Part shown: positions 61,028-64,000 of the stretch, in pieces
Layout: each line of letters begins with the position of its first letter
Numbering within the stretch: the first letter of the stretch is position 1
NCBI RefSeq assembly: GCF_008824185.1
Contig: NZ_CP044423.1
Coordinates: 1-64,000 of the forward strand
Source of the DNA: Paracoccus pantotrophus
Lineage (GTDB): Bacteria > Pseudomonadota > Alphaproteobacteria > Rhodobacterales > Rhodobacteraceae
Reading direction: 5' to 3'
Length of the DNA stretch: 64,000 nt
Made by a program: the position numbers and the translations under genes
Notes under the pieces: model-generated
Told to the model about the DNA's origin: nothing
Seen by the model: only the letters and a program-made list of their open reading frames with translations
Databases searched by the model: none

Positions 61028-61921
61028 ATGGACTGGGACGACCTGCGCATCTTTCTGGCCGTGGCGCGGGCCGACAGCCTGTCGGGGGCGGGGCGGCGGC
61101 TGGGCATCGACGCCTCGACCGTGGGCCGGCGGGTGGCGCGGCTGGAAGGCGCGCTGGGCGCCAAGCTTTTCGTCAAGACGCCGCAGGGCTATGGCCTGGC
61201 GCCCGAGGGCGAGCGGCTCTTGCCCCATGCCGAGGCGGTCGAGGCGGCGCTGAGCGGCGCCGAAGAGGCGCTGAGCGGCCCCGGCGACCTGACCGGGCAG
61301 CTGCGCATCGGCGCGCCGGACGGCTGCGCCAACTACCTGCTGCCGCAGGTCTGCGCGCGCCTGTCCGAGGCGCATCCGCGGCTGGAGATCCAGATCGTCG
61401 CCCTGCCGCGGGTCTTCAACCTGTCCAAGCGCGAGGCGGACATGGCCATCGCCGTCTCGCAGCCGCAGGCCGGGCGGCTGGTGGTGCAGCGGCTGACCGA
61501 CTACCAGCTGCACCTGGCGGCGCATGAGGACTATCTGCGCGCCCATCCGCCGATCCGCTCGCGCGAGGATCTGCGCGGCCATCGCATGATCGGCTATATC
61601 GCCGACATGATCTTCGACCGCGAGCTGGACTACCTGACCGAGACGGGGGCGGAATGGGCGGCGCTGACCTCGAACTCGGTCTCGGTGCAGATGCAGGCGA
61701 TCCGGGTGGGCGCGGGGCTGGGCATCGTGCATGACTTCGCGATTCCCTTCTGCCCCGGCGTGCGGCGGGTGCTGACCGACCAGGTTTCGCTGACGCGCAG
61801 CTTCTGGCTGATCCGGCATGCCGACGACCGCCGCTCGCAGCGGATGAACCGGCTGGCGGATGCGCTGGCGCAGGGCATCCGGGCCGAGGTGGCGCGGCTG
61901 CAGGCGCTGGTCATACCTTGA
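61028..61921 (+). CDS. LysR-family transcriptional regulator
   Basis: 297 residues. The N-terminal LysR helix-turn-helix is MDWDDLRIFLAVARADSLSG, then AGRRLGIDASTVGRRVARLE. The effector domain follows (GQLRIGAPDGCANYLLPQVC). It is divergent from mmsA with a 109-base gap holding AT-rich sequence, so it probably controls the valine genes. The effector is unknown. Confidence 0.9.
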   Translation: MDWDDLRIFLAVARADSLSGAGRRLGIDASTVGRRVARLEGALGAKLFVKTPQGYGLAPEGERLLPHAEAVEAALSGAEEALSGPGDLTGQLRIGAPDGCANYLLPQVCARLSEAHPRLEIQIVALPRVFNLSKREADMAIAVSQPQAGRLVVQRLTDYQLHLAAHEDYLRAHPPIRSREDLRGHRMIGYIADMIFDRELDYLTETGAEWAALTSNSVSVQMQAIRVGAGLGIVHDFAIPFCPGVRRVLTDQVSLTRSFWLIRHADDRRSQRMNRLADALAQGIRAEVARLQALVIP

Positions 61922-61985
61922 TCGCTGCACTGCAACATCGGGCTTGACGCAAGCCGAGGTTGAGGTGACGCTGGGCGCCAGGACG

Positions 61986-62015
61986 CTTGCGCCAGCCCTG
62001 CTTGCGCCAACCCTG
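61986..62015. repeat. 15-bp tandem repeat before the CBS gene
   Basis: GCTTGCGCCAGCCCT and GCTTGCGCCAACCCT stand head to tail, 14 of 15 bases equal, just before the ribosome site of the CBS-domain gene. A 6-bp hairpin (GGCTTG/CAAGCC, 61941-61955) lies further upstream. Confidence 0.55.
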
Positions 62016-62028
62016 AGGAGGAACAGCG

Positions 62029-62466
62029 ATGCTCGTCAACCAGATCCTGTCGATGAAGGCCAGCGGCGAGATTTTCACCGTCGCCCCGGAAACCAGCGTG
62101 GCCGAGGCCACCAGGCTGCTTTCGGAAAAGCGCATCGGTGCGATCGTGGTGTCCGAGGATGGCAAGATCCCGCTGGGCATCCTGTCCGAGCGCGACGTGG
62201 TGCGCGAACTGGGCAAGCGGGGGGCCGCGATCCTGGAGCAGCCGATCACCGAGCTGATGACCCGCAAGCTGGCGACCTGCACCACCGGCGAGGATGCGCT
62301 GGTGATCCTGGACCGCATGACCCAGGGCCGCTTCCGCCACCTGCCGGTGGTGAACGAGCAGGGCGAGATGGTCGGCATCGTCTCGATCGGCGACGCGGTC
62401 TCGGCCCGGCTCAAGGAACTGGCGGCGGAAAAAGAGGCGCTGACCGGGATGATCATGGGCAACTGA
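62029..62466 (+). CDS. CBS-domain protein
   Basis: 145 residues made of two CBS motifs in tandem (about residues 8-65 and 75-130): FTVAPETSVAEATRLLSEKR, GAIVVSEDGKIPLGILSERD, and GRFRHLPVVNEQGEMVGIVS. Such stand-alone pairs bind adenine nucleotides and act as sensors; the partner is unknown. GAGGAGG precedes the ATG. It lies upstream of coaD in the same direction. Confidence 0.9.
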   Translation: MLVNQILSMKASGEIFTVAPETSVAEATRLLSEKRIGAIVVSEDGKIPLGILSERDVVRELGKRGAAILEQPITELMTRKLATCTTGEDALVILDRMTQGRFRHLPVVNEQGEMVGIVSIGDAVSARLKELAAEKEALTGMIMGN

Positions 62467-62504
62467 CCCGGCCCGCCCGCCCGCCGCGCGCAAGGCGGGC
62501 CGGG
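62467..62504 (+). terminator. Hairpin after the CBS gene
   Basis: CCCGGCCCGCC (62467-62477) pairs with GGCGGGCCGGG (62494-62504), directly after the CBS gene stop. There is no T-tract, so termination is plausible but unproven. Confidence 0.4.
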
Positions 62505-62572
62505 CGCATGGTCTTGCATTCCTTGGCGAAACCCTGTTTGACTGCCGGCATTCGGCGAGGAGACGGCAACCC

Positions 62573-63067
62573 ATGCGCATCGGGCTTTACCCAGGCACCT
62601 TCGATCCCATCACCCTGGGCCACCAGGACATCATCCAGCGTGCGCTGGAACTGGTGGACCGGCTGGTGATCGGCGTTGCCATCAACCGCGACAAGAGTCC
62701 GCTTTTCGCGCTGGAGGATCGCGTCGCCATGGTGCGCGAGGAATGCGACCGCATCGTCGCCAGGCGCGGCGGCGAGATCGTGGTCCATCCGTTCGAGAAC
62801 CTGCTGATCGACTGCGCCCGCGATGTCGGCGCCACGGTGATCGTGCGCGGCCTGCGGGCGGTGGCCGATTTCGAATACGAGTTCCAGATGGTCGGCATGA
62901 ACCGGGCCATGGACGACAGCATCGAGACGGTCTTCCTGATGGCCGATGCCCGGCGCCAGGCCATCGCCTCGAAACTGGTCAAGGAGATCGCGCGGCTGGG
63001 CGGGGACGTGTCGAAATTCGTCTCGCCCACCGTCCGCGAGGCGCTGATGGCGCGCTTCGCGCGCTAA
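62573..63067 (+). CDS. coaD: Phosphopantetheine adenylyltransferase
   Basis: 164 residues, standard for CoaD. The nucleotidyltransferase motif is GTFDPITLGH, followed by VIVRGLRAVADFEYEFQM and VSPTVREALMARF. It makes dephospho-CoA from phosphopantetheine and ATP, an essential step. Its presence on a molecule with plasmid-type partition genes supports a chromid or chromosome. Confidence 0.97.
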   Translation: MRIGLYPGTFDPITLGHQDIIQRALELVDRLVIGVAINRDKSPLFALEDRVAMVREECDRIVARRGGEIVVHPFENLLIDCARDVGATVIVRGLRAVADFEYEFQMVGMNRAMDDSIETVFLMADARRQAIASKLVKEIARLGGDVSKFVSPTVREALMARFAR

Positions 63068-63121
63068 GGCTTTTTCTTTGCCGCGGGCCTGCTAACCTTC
63101 GTCGCATTGACGGAGGAGCAG

Positions 63122-63985
63122 ATGGTATTTACCGATTCGGATCCCAAGCCCATTCCCAGTCCCATCCCCGAGCCCGAGCGGCAGCCGCTGCCCGACCCCT
63201 TGCCCGATCCGGGCCCGGACGAGATCCCGCTGCCGGCGGTGATCGGGCTGGAGGCCATTCCGGCGGCGCTGGCGGCGGGCTGGCGGGATTTCCGCCGCGC
63301 GCCCGCATTCGGCCTGCTGTTCGCGGCCTTCTATGTCGCGGGCGGGCTGGTGCTGACCGCGGTCGCCACCGCGGCAGGGCAGGAATGGTGGCTGATGCCC
63401 TTTATCGTCGGCTTTCCGCTGATCGCGCCCTTCGCCGCCGTCGGGCTTTACGAGGTCAGCCGGCGCATCGAATCGGACCGGCCGCTGATCTGGCGCGAGG
63501 TGCTGGCCGTGGTCATCGCGCAAAAGGACCGGCAGGTGCCGTCCATGGCCATGGTCATCCTGCTGATGTTCATGTTCTGGGTCTTTGTCGCCCATACCAC
63601 CTTCGCGCTGTTCATGGGCGTCTCGGCGCTGACCAACATCACCTCCTCGCCCGAGGTGCTGCTGCAGGGCCGCGGGCTGGTCATGCTGGCGGCGGGCACG
63701 GCGATCGGGGCGGGCTTTGCCGCGGTGCTGTTCTCGATCACCGTGGTCGGGCTGCCGCTGATCCTGGACCGCGAGGTGGACCTGATCTCGGCCATCATCG
63801 CCAGCTTCCAGGCGGTGGGGGCGAACCTGCCGGTGATGCTGTCCTGGGCCGTGGTCATCGCCGCGCTGCTGTTTCTGGGCATCGTGCCGCTGTTTCTGGG
63901 GCTGTTCGTCGCCCTGCCGGTGCTGGGCCATGCCAGCTGGCACATGTATCGGCTGCTGATGCCGGACCCCGAGCCCGAACCATGA
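63122..63985 (+). CDS. DUF2189 membrane protein
   Basis: 287 residues. A proline-rich acidic N-terminus (PKPIPSPIPEPERQPLPDPL) precedes six or so membrane helices (FGLLFAAFYVAGGLVLTAVA, MAMVILLMFMFWVFVAHTTF, VMLSWAVVIAALLFLGIVPL). The central GFPLIAPFAAVGLYEVSRR is characteristic of DUF2189. The function is unknown. ATG 63122 has GGAGGAG at close range; a TTG at 63107 is less likely. The gene ends 15 bases before the window edge. Confidence 0.85.
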   Translation: MVFTDSDPKPIPSPIPEPERQPLPDPLPDPGPDEIPLPAVIGLEAIPAALAAGWRDFRRAPAFGLLFAAFYVAGGLVLTAVATAAGQEWWLMPFIVGFPLIAPFAAVGLYEVSRRIESDRPLIWREVLAVVIAQKDRQVPSMAMVILLMFMFWVFVAHTTFALFMGVSALTNITSSPEVLLQGRGLVMLAAGTAIGAGFAAVLFSITVVGLPLILDREVDLISAIIASFQAVGANLPVMLSWAVVIAALLFLGIVPLFLGLFVALPVLGHASWHMYRLLMPDPEPEP

Positions 63986-64000
63986 AAAACGGCGGCCCGA

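Noticed and set aside
1..64000. tRNA, rRNA, CRISPR array or insertion sequence
   Set aside because: I looked through the intergenic stretches and saw no cloverleaf-like sequence, regularly spaced repeat array, transposase gene or terminal inverted repeats. A covariance search was not possible here.

Overview
This is a GC-rich alphaproteobacterial segment, best matched to Paracoccus or a close relative in the Rhodobacterales. The evidence is a complete Rhodobacter-type gene transfer agent (GTA) cluster, a bioBFDAGC operon paired with a BioR-type GntR repressor, and a partition/replication module with a DnaA-domain-I-like initiator. Housekeeping genes (coaD, fabF, plsC, cdsA-like, ilvD) share the molecule with plasmid-type ParA/ParB. 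That combination points to a chromid or second chromosome rather than a small plasmid; this is an inference.

Layout. 0-14.2 kb (minus strand): GTA structural cluster g15 back to g1, plus the start of a DUF2793 gene cut by the window edge. A sigma70-like promoter and an intrinsic terminator sit in the g1 leader. 14.5-16.9 kb: mltG and fabF. 17-22.5 kb: a five-gene acyl-CoA oxidation operon (CoA ligase, short-chain dehydrogenase, thiolase, acyl-CoA dehydrogenase, enoyl-CoA hydratase) with a divergent AraC-type regulator. 23.6-28.4 kb: the replicon control region, with a DUF1612-like protein, parB, parA, a repeat-bearing intergenic region (likely origin) and a divergent initiator gene. Five copies of a palindrome based on CTTCCCCGCGGGGAAG are embedded in parA and parB and are the best candidates for parS centromere sites.

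28.4-35.6 kb: a small secreted protein, then bioB-F-D-A-G-(36-codon ORF)-C joined by ATGA start/stop overlaps, with two BioR boxes before bioB and convergent bioR, then an RNA ligase-like protein. 35.6-43 kb: a lactate operon (dld, lactate permease, lutABC) with a divergent GntR regulator and a strong palindromic operator. 43-45.3 kb: a small unknown gene, then gluconate permease and gluconokinase. 45.4-54.7 kb (minus): photolyase, ilvD, a lipid synthesis trio (CDP-alcohol transferase with a degenerate motif, phosphatidate cytidylyltransferase, PlsC), a small protein, and a MacAB export pair. 55-56 kb: two small proteins and a hexanucleotide microsatellite. 56.2-61.9 kb: a valine degradation set (mmsB, HIBCH-type hydrolase, isobutyryl-CoA dehydrogenase-like, mmsA) with a divergent LysR. 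62-64 kb: a CBS protein, coaD and a DUF2189 membrane protein.

Every gene from the left edge to the AraC gene is on the minus strand, and so are parAB. Gene direction and a C-rich to G-rich change on the plus strand both turn near 27.2-27.7 kb, consistent with bidirectional replication starting there. I saw no tRNA, rRNA, CRISPR array, transposase or integrase.
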